The notes beneath the pieces are model-generated. The model saw nothing but the letters and a program-made list of their open reading frames with translations, ran no database searches and was not told the DNA's origin. From an uncultured Oscillospiraceae bacterium (lineage in GTDB: Bacteria > Bacillota > Clostridia > Oscillospirales > Oscillospiraceae): 7,833 bases of DNA. Where the stretch lies: NCBI GenBank assembly GCA_905233595.1, contig CAJOFI010000075.1:1-7833 (forward strand). The letters run 5' to 3'. The first letter of the stretch is position 1, and each line of letters starts with the position of its first letter. Shown here piece by piece: positions 1-5,774 of this stretch. Both the position numbers and the translations under genes were made by a program.

Positions 1-308
1 CCTTCTAGATTTCTAACATCTATACCGGTTTCTTCTTTTGCTTCGCGGATCGCGACCTGAAGCAGGTCCTCATCTCCGTCTGCATGTCCGCCCGTCCACG
101 ACCAGGAATCGTAAATTTTGTGATAGACCATCAGCACCTTCGTGCGCGCCTCGTTGACCACCCAGGCCGAGGCCGTCATGTGGGCGAGGGTGTTCGTGCG
201 CAGGAAGGCGTCGCCGTTCGTGTCGAGAAAGCGCAGGATCACAGCCTGATCCCGCGCCTCCTGCTCGTTGCAGGGCTGATAGCGCGCAACGTCGTCTCGT
301 ATGCTCAT
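1..308 (-). CDS. Nudix hydrolase, C-terminus cut by window edge
   Basis: Nudix enzymes hydrolyse nucleoside-diphosphate-linked compounds at a Mg2+ site made by the Nudix box. The first 102 residues are in the window. A perfect box lies at residues 74-96: Gly74, five residues, Glu80, seven residues, then Arg88-Glu89, Glu92-Glu93, Gly95-Ile96. Before it comes the AHMTASAWVV strand and the SWSWTGGHADG turn, typical of a large soluble cytosolic Firmicute subgroup with no settled substrate. The start ATG (306-308) overlaps the upstream nitrilase stop as ATGA, so translation is probably coupled to that gene, which is itself frameshifted. Whether Nudix expression suffers from this is not visible. 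The family call is firm; substrate and full length are unknown. Confidence 0.93.
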   Translation of the reverse strand, partial: MSIRDDVARYQPCNEQEARDQAVILRFLDTNGDAFLRTNTLAHMTASAWVVNEARTKVLMVYHKIYDSWSWTGGHADGDEDLLQVAIREAKEETGIDVRNLE

Positions 309-1073
309 GTCGCCACCTCGTAAAGCTCCTCCCGCAGATGCAGGAAGGTGGGAAGCTGCCGCCGCACCTCCGCAACGCGGTCAAGGTCAATGTCCGCGTA
401 CAGGATCGTTTCCGTGTAGTCCGCCTCGGCGAGCACCGCGCCGAAGGGATCGACCGCCATCGAGTGCCCCCAGCTCTCGTAGGAAAAGCCCGGGCATCTC
501 GCCGCCGCCGCGCCCACGACGAAGCACTCGTTGTCCACCGCACGGGCGCGCAGGCTCAGCTCCCAGTGGGCGGGGCCGGTCTTCCGGTTAAACTGCGCGG
601 GGAGAAAAATGATCTGCGCCCCGCGCCGCGCCATCGCGCGGAAAAGCTCGGGAAAGCGCAGGTCAAAGCAGATCGCCGCGCCCATCGTGCCGAAGCGTGT
701 CTCAAAGGTGGTGATCGCGTCGCCCGGCGTGAAGCTTTCCGACTCGCGGTAGCGCATCCCGGGCAGATCCACGTCGAAAAGGTGCAGCTTGCGGTGCCGC
801 GCGAGCAGGCGCCCCGCCTCGTCAAAGATGAAGCAGGTGTTGTAGAGCTTTCCGCCGTCGAGCTCCGGGGTGGAGCCGCCGACGAGCAGGACGCCGCTTT
901 CCCTCGCCCAAGCGGCGGAAACAGGCGTTGTCGTAGGGGCAGTTGAACATCTCCGGCAGGACGACGATCTCCGCGCCGTTCTGCGCGGCCTTTCGGATCA
1001 GGCGTTCCGCCTTCTCCATGGTCTCCCGCTGCTCCGGCTCCGTGCGAAGCTGAACGATGGCGAGCTTTATCAT
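305..1073 (-). pseudogene. Nitrilase-family carbon-nitrogen hydrolase, frameshifted
   Basis: This is a member of the omega-amidase/Nit2-like branch, cytosolic enzymes that hydrolyse small amides with a Glu-Lys-Cys triad. The N-terminal part (ATG at 1071-1073, MIKLAIVQLR...) carries the catalytic Glu41 in VVLPEMFNCPYDNACFRR. Shortly after, at about 911-920, the homology moves to another frame, which continues as WARESGVLLVGGSTPE, then RHRKLHLFD (catalytic Lys), AICFDLRFPE (catalytic Cys) and SWGHSMAVDPFG, to a TGA at 305-307. The span is 769 nt, one more than a multiple of three. Known relatives have roughly 15-20 residues between the FRR and GGS regions that are missing here, so a short out-of-frame deletion fits better than a single-base error. 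It overlaps both neighbours by ATGA. It is probably inactive unless the break is an assembly error. Confidence 0.85.
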
Positions 1074-1696
1074 GCCTTGAGCGCCTCCAGATACGCCTCG
1101 ATGTCAAAATCACGGGTCTTCTCGTCCTTGCGCAGATAGAGCGGGTGGTGCGGGTGCCCCTTGCTGGAGCACTTGCCCGCGCACATCCAGCGCCCGCCGC
1201 AGCCCTGCCCGATGCGCACCATCTCGCGCACGCAGCCGGGCAGATAATCGCGCTTCTCGATGATCGTCCCCCAGGCTGCCCAGAGCGCGGGGGACACGCC
1301 GTTTTCCGCGACGCGGGAGAGGATGCAGCGGAAGGCCGCCATGTTCTCCCGGTGCAGCCGCTCGTTCAAGACGCGGTCCATGTCGTCCGGGCGCGTGGCG
1401 CGCTGGGCGTAGACGTTGAACATGATCCAACTGTCAAAGCCGTTGCCCTGCGCGATGCGCGCGACGGATTTGAGCGTGTTGTCCAGATCGTCCGGCGCGG
1501 CGGTGGAGGGGTTGATGCCGATGCAGATGAGCGGGTTCTGCCCGCGCGTGCCGAGAACGTAACGGTATTCGGTGTAAAAATCCGGGACGTAGAGCCATTT
1601 TCCGGCGTCATAGCCCCCGCTTTTCCCGGAGAGCGCCAAGGCCTCCTCGAAGCTTAACAGCTCGACCGTCTGGCTGGAACCGGATGGAATGTGCAT
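1070..1696 (-). CDS. DUF1643 family protein
   Basis: This 208-residue soluble protein matches the DUF1643 family, whose biochemical function I do not know to be established. Family marks are RYVLGTRGQNPLICIGINPSTA (NPSTA at 62-66), the MFNVYAQRAT segment (92-101), WAAWGTI (139-145) and the C-terminal GHPHHPLYL (180-188). The C-terminal part also has Cys155, Cys166, Cys172 and Cys176 close to His181, His183 and His184, which might bind a metal; that is inference. The start at 1694-1696 was chosen because AAAGGGTGA lies 5 bases upstream and because the longer frame reads into repeat DNA. The stop overlaps the nitrilase ATG by four bases, so it heads a coupled DUF1643-nitrilase-Nudix cassette. 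No signal peptide or membrane segment is seen. Confidence 0.86.
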   Translation of the reverse strand: MHIPSGSSQTVELLSFEEALALSGKSGGYDAGKWLYVPDFYTEYRYVLGTRGQNPLICIGINPSTAAPDDLDNTLKSVARIAQGNGFDSWIMFNVYAQRATRPDDMDRVLNERLHRENMAAFRCILSRVAENGVSPALWAAWGTIIEKRDYLPGCVREMVRIGQGCGGRWMCAGKCSSKGHPHHPLYLRKDEKTRDFDIEAYLEALKA

Positions 1697-1720
1697 AAAA
1701 ATCACCCTTTGCATGAGTAA

Positions 1721-1826
1721 ACAGTGAATAGAGAATAGTGAATGGTTATGGTGTCGCTTCGCGACGATTAAAATTCGTCCCCGCAGGGGACACCTTAACT
1801 GTTCACTTTTCACTTTTAACGATTCA
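1721..1826. repeat. Nested palindromic intergenic repeat with GTGAA ends
   Basis: This fills most of the gap between the AEC permease and the DUF1643 gene. GTGAA motifs sit near the left end (1724-1728, 1738-1742), and inverted copies (TTCAC) near the right (1802-1806, 1809-1813 approximately, 1823-1827). Inside, GGTGTC (1750-1755) pairs with GACACC (1789-1794). Within that loop are two smaller hairpins, GTCGC/GCGAC (1753-1765, loop TTC) and GTCCCC/GGGGAC (1777-1791, loop GCA), which compete with the outer stem. It has no coding content and looks like a small non-autonomous repeat. Its right end touches the stop codon of the AEC gene. Confidence 0.7.
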
Positions 1827-2756
1827 CTAAAATTTCCCCAGCAGCCACACGAGCAGCGGGATCGTGACGAGGGAGAGCGCGGTGTTCTGCAGTGTGCCCT
1901 CGGCGGAGTAGACCGAGTCGCGCCCGTACTGCACGCTCAGCACCGTCACGAGCACGGCGCTGGGGGAGGCCGCGACGATGGTCATGGTCATCAAAAGCTC
2001 GCTGTCCTGCACGAAGAGGCGCAGCAGCAGCCAGGTCAGAAGCGGGATCACGAGCAGCCGCACGGCGGAGGCGAGGTAGAGCCGCCTGGCTTTGAAGGCG
2101 TCCAGCAGGCTCACCGAGCCGAGGGACGCGCCGATCACGAGCATGCTCAGCGGCATGGTCGCCCCGGACATGGCGGAGATGAGCCCGCGCAGAGCCCCGG
2201 GAACCGGGATGCGCAGCAGCAGAAGCAGCAGCGACACGATCGTCGCGCAGAGCGGCGCGGAGAGAATGTCCCGCAGGCGAAGGCCGCCCGCGCCCTGCCC
2301 GCTCTTGAGCCGCCAGACGCCGTAGGTGTAGAGCAGCACGTTGAAGGGAAGGCAGCTGAGCGCAACAAAGAAGGCCGCCGTCGCGCCGTAAATGCTCTGA
2401 ACGATGGGCAGGGCGATGAACATGGAGTTTCCCATGCTCATGAGAAGCTCAAAGACCGGGGCGCGTTCCCTGTCCCCGGGCGTGACGAGCACGACCGCCG
2501 CCGCGATGAGATAGCCCAATAGCTGCATCGCGAACACGACGAACAAAAGCCACCCGAGCTCCCGCAGGCCGAGCGCCCGATCCATCCCCAGGCCGGAGCC
2601 GATGATCGTGGCGCACATGAAGACGTTGATCGTGAGAAAGCTCATCGCGCGCGTGCCGCCCCGATCCAGCAGCCCCTTTCGCGCGAGCAGCCAGCCGATG
2701 AGCATCAGCACCAGAAAAATGAGCATTTTTTCGAGTAAAACGGACATATCAACCAT
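1827..2756 (-). CDS. AEC family permease (auxin efflux carrier/malate permease type)
   Basis: This 309-residue integral membrane protein of the AEC family (Mem_trans) is related to bacterial malate/malonate permeases and plant PIN carriers. About ten hydrophobic segments are visible, for instance 8-25, 41-56, 68-91, 104-121, 127-148, 166-182, 195-213, 228-249, 256-274 and 290-307. Family marks are the half-helix GNSMFIALPI (109-118), GATMPLSMLVIGASLG (198-213) and AASPSAVLVT (262-271). The substrate, probably an organic anion, cannot be read from sequence. ATG at 2754-2756 is preferred over upstream in-frame codons because AAAGGGTGA precedes it by 5 bases and hydrophobic sequence follows at once. 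It lies 174 bp after mgtE on the same strand with no clear promoter of its own, so read-through from mgtE is likely. The stop TAG is followed directly by TGA and repeat DNA. Confidence 0.9.
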   Translation of the reverse strand: MVDMSVLLEKMLIFLVLMLIGWLLARKGLLDRGGTRAMSFLTINVFMCATIIGSGLGMDRALGLRELGWLLFVVFAMQLLGYLIAAAVVLVTPGDRERAPVFELLMSMGNSMFIALPIVQSIYGATAAFFVALSCLPFNVLLYTYGVWRLKSGQGAGGLRLRDILSAPLCATIVSLLLLLLRIPVPGALRGLISAMSGATMPLSMLVIGASLGSVSLLDAFKARRLYLASAVRLLVIPLLTWLLLRLFVQDSELLMTMTIVAASPSAVLVTVLSVQYGRDSVYSAEGTLQNTALSLVTIPLLVWLLGKF

Positions 2757-2797
2757 AATAGTCACCCTTTTACGGAAGGAAGGCTTCTCCCTCACCG

Positions 2798-2834
2798 GTC
2801 AGCTTCGCTGACGACCTCCCCCCGCCGGGGGAGG
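2798..2834. repeat. Paired GC-rich hairpins
   Basis: Two adjacent perfect hairpins stand between mgtE and the AEC gene. The first is GTCAGC-TTC-GCTGAC (2798-2812). The second is CCTCCCCC-CGCC-GGGGGAGG (2815-2834, eight pairs). No run of T follows on either strand, so neither is a classical intrinsic terminator. The layout, with a small hairpin next to a C-rich/G-rich one in a CTCCCTCACC context, resembles intergenic repeats often seen in gut Oscillospirales. They could stabilise mRNA ends or be inert repeat debris. Confidence 0.65.
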
Positions 2835-2870
2835 AACGTATTCAGATATGCGGCTCATCGCGTCGTTCCA

Positions 2871-2903
2871 TGTCATCCTGAGAGAAGCGAAGGATCTCAT
2901 GAC
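2871..2903. repeat. GTCATCCTGAG-type extragenic palindrome
   Basis: The segment begins GTCATCCTGAGAGAAGCGAA and closes with GGATCTCATGAC. The ends GTCAT/ATGAC are inverted, and ATCCT/AGGAT gives a second inner pairing. Sequences of the form GTCATCCTGAGCGAAGCGAA are widespread extragenic repeats in several bacterial phyla; this match is from memory. It lies in the gap downstream of mgtE and codes for nothing. Confidence 0.65.
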
Positions 2904-2906
2904 GGT

Positions 2907-2928
2907 AGGCGAAACCGATGTTTCGCCT
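2907..2928 (-). terminator. Hairpin two bases after the mgtE stop, possible terminator
   Basis: A nine-pair perfect stem, AGGCGAAAC/GTTTCGCCT with loop CGAT on the plus strand, begins two bases beyond the mgtE TAG. A hairpin at this exact place suggests a transcript-end role. On the mgtE strand it is followed by ACCGTCATGAG and not by a U-run, so efficient intrinsic termination is doubtful. An mRNA-stabilising 3' stem or part of the adjacent repeat are equal options. Confidence 0.4.
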
Positions 2929-2930
2929 GC

Positions 2931-4346
2931 CTAAATATGCAGGATCAGCTTTGCGATGTAGATATAAATGAGCAGGCTCACCGCGTCGGTGAGGGTGGAA
3001 ATGAGCGGGTTTGCCATTACCGCGGGATCGACGCCGATCTTCTCGGCGAGGATCGGCAGCATACTGCCCACGACCTTAGCGAACATCACGATGAAGAGGA
3101 CGGAGAGGCTGACCGTCGCCGCGACCGCGACGGTGACGCCGTCGTTGCCGAGGATCATCCCGTCTAAGAGCAGCATTTTGACGAAGTTCACAAGGCAGAG
3201 CGTGAGGCCGCAGATGAAGGCGACGCGCAGCTCCTTCCACATGACGGCAAGGGCGTCGCGCGGCTCGATGTCCCCCAGCGAGAGGGAGCGGATCACCGCG
3301 GTGGAGGCCTGCGCCCCGGAGTTGCCGCCGGTGCCCATCAGCATGGGGATGAAGGCCACGAGCGCCGCCTGCACCGCGAGCATGTCCTCAAAATGCGTCA
3401 GGATCACGCTCGTAAAGGTCGCGGAGATCATCAGAAACAGCAGCCAGGGCACGCGGTTTTTCCAAATTTCGAGGATGCCCGTGCGGGAATAGGGCTTGTC
3501 GGAGGGCATCATACCGGCCATCTTCTCGATGTCCTCGGTGGTCTCCTGCTCCATGACGTCGATGATGTCGTCAACCGTCACGATGCCGACGAGGCGCCCC
3601 TCCTTGTCCACCACGGGCAGCGCCAGCAGGTCGTAGTCCGAGAATTTCTCGGAGACGCTCTCCTGGTCCTCGGTGGTGGAGGCGAAGACCACGTTGCGGT
3701 CCATCAGCTCGCCCACCTCGGTGTCCGGGTCTGCCAGCAGCAGATCCTTCACCGTCACGACGCCCTCAAGCTTGCGCGCGGCGTCCGTCACGAAGCAGAC
3801 GTAGATCGTCTCCTTGTCCTCGCCGATGCGGCGGATGCGGGCGAAGGAGTCCTTCACGCTCATGTATTTTTTCAGATCGACAAACTCCGAGGTCATGATG
3901 CTGCCGGCGGAGTTTTCGGGGTAGTGCAGGTACTGGTTGATGAGGGCGCGGGTCTCGGCGGTGGCGGTGCGCATGACGCGCTTGACCACGTTCGCGGGCA
4001 GCTCCTCCATCATGTCCACCGCGTCGTCCACGTACATCTCCTCCACGATCCCGGCCAGCTCCGAGTCGGTGATGGAGTTGATGACGGCCTCCTGCTCGGG
4101 CGGCTCGAGATTGGAGAAAACCTCCGCCGCCTTCTCCTTCGAGAGCAGGCGGAAGACCATGGGCATGCGCTTGTCGCCCAGCTCCGCGAGAAATTCCGCC
4201 ACGTCGAATTCGTTGAGCTCCTCCAGCCGAAGCTGCAGCTTCTTCATCTCATGGCTTTCCAGCAGCTCGCTCAGCTCGTCCGAGCGCTGCTCCTGCAGGG
4301 AGTCATAGTCCGGCTCCCGCAGCTCGATCTCCTGCTTTTCGTCCAC
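2931..4346 (-). CDS. mgtE: Magnesium transporter MgtE
   Basis: MgtE is a homodimeric, Mg2+-gated Mg2+ channel of the cytoplasmic membrane. The 471-residue length is typical. In order there are an acidic helical N-domain (about 35-135, with YVDDAVDMMEELP at 105-117), CBS1 (about 147-205), CBS2 (about 212-270, with LVGIVTVDDIIDVM), the linking plug helix (about 271-290) and five membrane helices (about 296-471). The family signature PMLMGTGGNSGAQ is at 334-346. Asp454 in STLTD fits the pore aspartate known in the Thermus protein. Acidic residues in the N and CBS domains suit cytosolic Mg2+ sensing. The start is GTG (4344-4346), fixed by GGAGG seven bases upstream. A promoter ends about 34 bases before the start, leaving no room for an M-box riboswitch, so control by the protein's own gating is more likely than RNA control. 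Confidence 0.97.
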   Translation of the reverse strand: MDEKQEIELREPDYDSLQEQRSDELSELLESHEMKKLQLRLEELNEFDVAEFLAELGDKRMPMVFRLLSKEKAAEVFSNLEPPEQEAVINSITDSELAGIVEEMYVDDAVDMMEELPANVVKRVMRTATAETRALINQYLHYPENSAGSIMTSEFVDLKKYMSVKDSFARIRRIGEDKETIYVCFVTDAARKLEGVVTVKDLLLADPDTEVGELMDRNVVFASTTEDQESVSEKFSDYDLLALPVVDKEGRLVGIVTVDDIIDVMEQETTEDIEKMAGMMPSDKPYSRTGILEIWKNRVPWLLFLMISATFTSVILTHFEDMLAVQAALVAFIPMLMGTGGNSGAQASTAVIRSLSLGDIEPRDALAVMWKELRVAFICGLTLCLVNFVKMLLLDGMILGNDGVTVAVAATVSLSVLFIVMFAKVVGSMLPILAEKIGVDPAVMANPLISTLTDAVSLLIYIYIAKLILHI

Positions 4347-4379
4347 GTTCCCGCCTCCGTTTCACGTTGAATCAATTTT

Positions 4380-4408
4380 ATTTTACCATGACAGAGGGCT
4401 GATTACAA
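4380..4408 (-). promoter_or_regulatory. mgtE promoter (sigma-A type, extended -10)
   Basis: On the minus strand, TTGTAA (4403-4408) is followed by a 17-base spacer and TAAAAT (4380-4385). TG stands one base before the -10, giving an extended -10. Predicted transcription starts near 4373, about 27 bases before the GTG start codon. This fits the consensus well but is a prediction from motif and spacing only. Confidence 0.72.
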
Positions 4409-4419
4409 GAAATTCTGTC

Positions 4420-4448
4420 TTTTCATTTGCTGTTTCATGTGCTACACT
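4420..4448 (+). promoter_or_regulatory. Promoter of the second AEC permease
   Basis: TTTTCA (4420-4425), a 17-base spacer and TACACT (4443-4448) preceded by TGC form an extended -10 promoter. Transcription would start near 4455, some 23 bases before the ATG. Its -35 box is only 11 bp from the -35 box of the divergent mgtE promoter, so a protein bound between them could act on both. Confidence 0.6.
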
Positions 4449-4477
4449 TTCAATATAGAATGGAACGGGGGAGAGCT

Positions 4478-5416
4478 ATGAACGGTCTGCTTGTCTGTCT
4501 CAACGCCATTGTGCCGGTGTTTTGCATCATCGCGGTGGGCTATCTCGCCAAGCGCTGCGGCGTGATACGCGAAAGCGAGGTCTCGCGCTTCAATGCGGTG
4601 GCCTTTCGCGTGTTTATGCTGGTGATGTGCTTTTATAACGTGTATAACTCCGATCTCTCCACGGCGGTGCGCCCGAAGCTGATCGCCTTTGCCGTTATCG
4701 GCGTTGCGCTGATGTACACGGCAAGCTGGCTCTACGCGCACTTTTTCGTGCCGGAGCGCCGCTGCCGCGGGGTGGTGATCCAGGGGCTGTACCGCACGAA
4801 TTATCTGATCCTCGGCCTGCCGGTGGCGGCGGGGCTTGCCGGTGGGGTCGATCTCGGCGGCGTCGCGGTGCTGGGCGCGGTGGTGGTGCCGATGTTCAAC
4901 ATCCTCGCGGTCGTGACGCTGGAGGTCTACAACGGGGAGCGGCCGCAGCTCGGCAAGCTCCTCGTCGATATTGCGAAGAACCCGCTGATCGTCGGCTCGC
5001 TTGCGGGGCTGCTGTTTTTGCTGCTGGGCGTCCGGCTGCCGACCATGTTCGAGTCCGCCGTGCGCGATCTCTCGCGCGTGGCAAGCCCGCTGATGCTGTT
5101 CCTGCTTGGCGCCTTCTTCCGCTTTGACGGCTTCCGCGCCCACAAAAAGGAGCTCTTCGCGGTGCTGCTGGGGCGGCTCGTGCTGTTTCCGGCGCTCGCA
5201 CTGCCGATGGCGGCGTGGCTGGGCTTCCGGGGCGTGGACTTCGTGGCGCTGCTCGCGCTCTTCACCTCGCCCACGGCGGTGGCCTCCTTCACGATGGCGC
5301 AGCAGATGGGCGGCGACGCGGAGCTTGCGGGCAACATCGTCGTGATGACAAGCCTCCTCTGCTCGGTGACGCTCTTCTGCTTCAGCCTGCTGTTCAAGAC
5401 CCTCGGCGTGTTTTAG
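4478..5416 (+). CDS. AEC family permease, second divergent paralogue
   Basis: This 312-residue membrane protein has the AEC fold: hydrophobic segments at about 3-23, 41-56, 66-88, 107-122, 127-148, 170-185, 201-214, 227-249, 254-272 and 285-307. Marks include GLYRTNYLILGLPVAAGL (103-120), VVVPMFNILAVVTLEVY (135-151), KNPLIVGSLAGLLF (167-180), SPLMLFLLGAFF (203-214) and TSPTAVASFTMAQQMGGD (263-280). It is clearly different from the first AEC protein in this window, so the two are diverged family members and not a recent duplication. The likely role is export or uptake of a small organic anion; the substrate is unknown. ATG at 4478 follows GGGGGAG; upstream in-frame codons lie within or before the promoter. 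The TAG stop shares its G with the start of a repeat. Confidence 0.9.
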   Translation: MNGLLVCLNAIVPVFCIIAVGYLAKRCGVIRESEVSRFNAVAFRVFMLVMCFYNVYNSDLSTAVRPKLIAFAVIGVALMYTASWLYAHFFVPERRCRGVVIQGLYRTNYLILGLPVAAGLAGGVDLGGVAVLGAVVVPMFNILAVVTLEVYNGERPQLGKLLVDIAKNPLIVGSLAGLLFLLLGVRLPTMFESAVRDLSRVASPLMLFLLGAFFRFDGFRAHKKELFAVLLGRLVLFPALALPMAAWLGFRGVDFVALLALFTSPTAVASFTMAQQMGGDAELAGNIVVMTSLLCSVTLFCFSLLFKTLGVF

Positions 5417-5573
5417 GAACTGTTCCGAAATAAGGAACTGTCACGAAATAATCTGTGCAATCTGGCTTGCCTTTTTCACCTGTAGCTGCGTTGTCAAAGC
5501 TTGCAATACACAAAGGATTCCTGCGCTTTGACGCCTTGCTACAGGCGAAAAATCCTACGCCATCTTTGCACAA
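5416..5573. repeat. MITE-like imperfect palindrome, copy A
   Basis: The element opens with an 18-base unit, GGAACTGTTCCGAAATAA (5416-5433), repeated as GGAACTGTCACGAAATAA (5434-5451). Then comes a 119-base imperfect inverted repeat from TGTGCAA (5454-5460) to TTGCACA (5566-5572). The arms include TTTTTCACCTGTAGC (5472-5486) against GCTACAGGCGAAAAA (5538-5552, one mismatch) and GTCAAAGC/GCTTTGAC (5493-5500, 5525-5532). The core is about 24 bases. It encodes no transposase. A near copy in the same orientation is at 7738-7833, with eight mismatches over the 78 bases after the first 18-mer. The family is probably non-autonomous and mobilised in trans. Confidence 0.82.
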
Positions 5574-5579
5574 TTTTAG

Positions 5580-5774
5580 CGGCCAGTGGCCGTAGGGGCG
5601 ATTCACGAATCGCCCGCGATATACCCCCACCCGTAGGGACGGCCATCGGTCGCCCGCGCGGCACAAGCTGCCATATTGCAAACAAATCGGGCGAAGCCGC
5701 AGGTTGTACGGCTTCGCCCGAACGGATTTCCGGATATTGGATTGTACCGCACGGGCGATTCGTGAATCGCCCGC
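5580..5774. repeat. Cluster of palindromes merged with the metG 3' end
   Basis: Two near-identical palindromes of the form GGGCGATTC-NN-GAATCGCCC lie at 5596-5615 and 5753-5772. Between them is a 13-pair perfect hairpin, TCGGGCGAAGCCG/CGGCTTCGCCCGA (5687-5721, loop of nine), and before them CGGCC-AGT-GGCCG (5580-5592). GTAGGG occurs at 5592-5597 and 5633-5638, a common lead-in for such repeats in gut clostridia (from memory). The palindromes bound a segment that is read as the last 56 codons of metG. It has no independent gene and looks like one composite repeat unit or several stacked ones. Confidence 0.75.

Noticed and set aside
890..910. Programmed -1 frameshift at GGGAAAG in the nitrilase
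   Set aside because: The heptamer is a classical slippery type and in phase, but a -1 shift leads to the wrong frame; the nitrilase resumes in the +1 frame, and residues are missing as well.
338..946. A 202-codon plus-strand frame opposite the nitrilase
   Set aside because: Arg/Ala/His-rich shadow of the real gene; the nitrilase motifs on the minus strand explain the DNA.
1070..1813. Longer DUF1643 start at 1813
   Set aside because: The extra 39 codons read through the palindromic repeat; a good ribosome site lies just before 1696.
2798..2834. Intrinsic terminator at the GC-rich hairpins
   Set aside because: No T-run follows the stems on either strand.
3393..4370. A 325-codon open frame opposite mgtE
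   Set aside because: The product is low-complexity (His, Val, Leu, Asp rich), there is no plausible ribosome site, and mgtE on the other strand is unambiguous.
4347..4477. M-box riboswitch upstream of mgtE
   Set aside because: The gap is 131 bp, contains two promoters, and leaves a leader of about 27 bases, far too short.
5580..5774. CRISPR-like array from repeated palindromes
   Set aside because: Only two copies of the palindrome, unequal contents between them, and no regular spacing or cas genes.
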